Shown in pieces: positions 5,367-6,001 of a DNA stretch of 6,001 nucleotides. Made by a program: the position numbers and the translations under genes. The DNA is from Nitrospiraceae bacterium (lineage in GTDB: Bacteria > Nitrospirota > Nitrospiria > Nitrospirales > UBA8639): contig DOFS01000140.1 of assembly GCA_003523945.1 (NCBI GenBank), positions 1 through 6,001 on the forward strand. The letters are read 5' to 3'. Position 1 is the stretch's first letter, and every line of letters starts with the position of its first letter. The notes beneath the pieces are model-generated. The model was not told the DNA's origin and ran no database searches. It was given only the letters and a program-made list of their open reading frames with translations.

Positions 5367-6001
5367 GGCCCCGGGGGTTTTCTGGTGTCTGGTGCCCTGT
5401 TTCTTGATGGTGGGGGGATGTCAGGAACCTTTAGACCTTGCCGCTTCTCGCCATTCGTTACCTTCTCCGGCTATACCCCCCTCACACCCGCGCGTTCTTG
5501 AACAACCTTATAGTGTTGCTATTCTGCCGTTTGAGAATATGACCCGGCATTCCCATCTTCATTGGTTGCGTCGGGGATTACAGGAATTGCTTGTCAGTGA
5601 TCTAGCGCAATGGCCACAACTTGAAGTGGTGTCCCGAGATGCCCTGGGCCCGGTCTTACGGGAGCAATGGCTGCAACAGCGAGGATTTTCATCAAGTGAG
5701 AATTCTGTCGGCCTTGGACGGATAAAAGGGGTACGGTATCTTATTCAAGGCAGAATCTATGGGCAGGGGGAGAACCTCGCCGTAGATCTGCAGATTGTGG
5801 ACGTGGAGACCGGAGTGGTCGTGGGATCGGTCAATTCCCAGGGGGTAGAGTCGGATATCCCGGGTTTGGAACAAGATCTTGTGACTCAGGTCATTGATGT
5901 GTTCGATCCCTCTCCCAATGGAGTAAGGCCGTCAATGGCAGAACAAAGGGAGGAGAGCTCACAGCCATCCTCCAGGAGGTATCTTGAGAATGAAGAGGGA
6001 A
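5359..6001 (+). CDS. CsgG/FlgO/TolB-N-like lipoprotein (3' partial)
   Basis: The frame is open to the window edge, giving 214 residues. Residues 1-21 form a lipoprotein signal peptide: M-I-R, a hydrophobic core (VFWCLVPCFLMV) and lipobox V-G-G-C with C21 as the lipidated Cys. After a Pro/Ser-rich linker, residues from about 53 match the nucleotide-binding-like fold shared by FlgO, CsgG and TolB N-terminal families: SVAILPFENMTR, a helix with LQELLVSDLA, LEVVSRDAL, GVRYLIQGRIYGQGENLAVDLQIVDVETG. Such proteins sit in the periplasm or at the outer membrane, and FlgO is linked to flagellar stability in Vibrio. The TTG at 5359, overlapping the PilZ stop at 5364-5366, is the only start that gives a full signal peptide; it has no clear Shine-Dalgarno, so translational coupling is likely. 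The exact family is undecided. Confidence 0.75.
   Translation, partial: MIRAPGVFWCLVPCFLMVGGCQEPLDLAASRHSLPSPAIPPSHPRVLEQPYSVAILPFENMTRHSHLHWLRRGLQELLVSDLAQWPQLEVVSRDALGPVLREQWLQQRGFSSSENSVGLGRIKGVRYLIQGRIYGQGENLAVDLQIVDVETGVVVGSVNSQGVESDIPGLEQDLVTQVIDVFDPSPNGVRPSMAEQREESSQPSSRRYLENEEG

Noticed and set aside
1..6001. CRISPR arrays, tRNA or rRNA genes, insertion sequences, long direct or inverted repeats
   Set aside because: None seen; no repeat-spacer periodicity, no transposase frame and no terminal inverted repeats by eye.

Overview
This window is a bacterial flagellar filament locus with every recognisable gene on the + strand. Gene order is a partial helical protein, flagellin (fliC), flaG, the filament cap (fliD), its chaperones fliS and a FliT-like gene, then a second block: a lone histidine-kinase dimerisation-type domain, an unusual PilZ-domain protein, and the start of a CsgG/FlgO/TolB-N-like lipoprotein that runs off the right edge. 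The lipoprotein signal sequence implies an outer membrane. FlaG next to fliC, sigma-28 and CsrA-type signals, a rough composition near 50% GC and the short flagellin suggest a motile Gram-negative, perhaps Nitrospirota or a delta-proteobacterium-like lineage. The phylum is a guess from gene style and was not tested.

Layout. 1-306 is the 3' end of an unrecognised gene. 307-543 is the fliC control region: a strong sigma-28 promoter match (397-423), a leader of about 114 nt, a 9-bp hairpin showing the hexaloop ACGGAA, and a second small hairpin that displays the Shine-Dalgarno in its loop and pairs the start codon. fliC (544-1371) ends at a perfect 15-bp terminator hairpin, which should separate abundant flagellin mRNA from lower-level readthrough into flaG-fliD-fliS-fliT (1438-4105). 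4106-4416 holds no convincing gene, only a weak sigma-54-like element and a possible secreted micropeptide. 4417-4671 is the lone DHp-like protein. 4761-5366 is the PilZ protein, and the lipoprotein probably starts at a TTG overlapping its stop codon.

How it works together. FliC is the filament subunit, FliD caps the tip, FlaG probably tunes filament length, and FliS and FliT are cytosolic chaperones for FliC and FliD. The downstream genes look like signalling and envelope accessories: possible phosphotransfer, possible c-di-GMP-type control, and a lipoprotein of the family that includes flagellum-associated FlgO. The most notable point is the fliC leader, which resembles a dual-site CsrA operator. 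The other points worth following are the single-domain histidine protein and the PilZ protein with a long insertion inside the ligand-binding motif pair.
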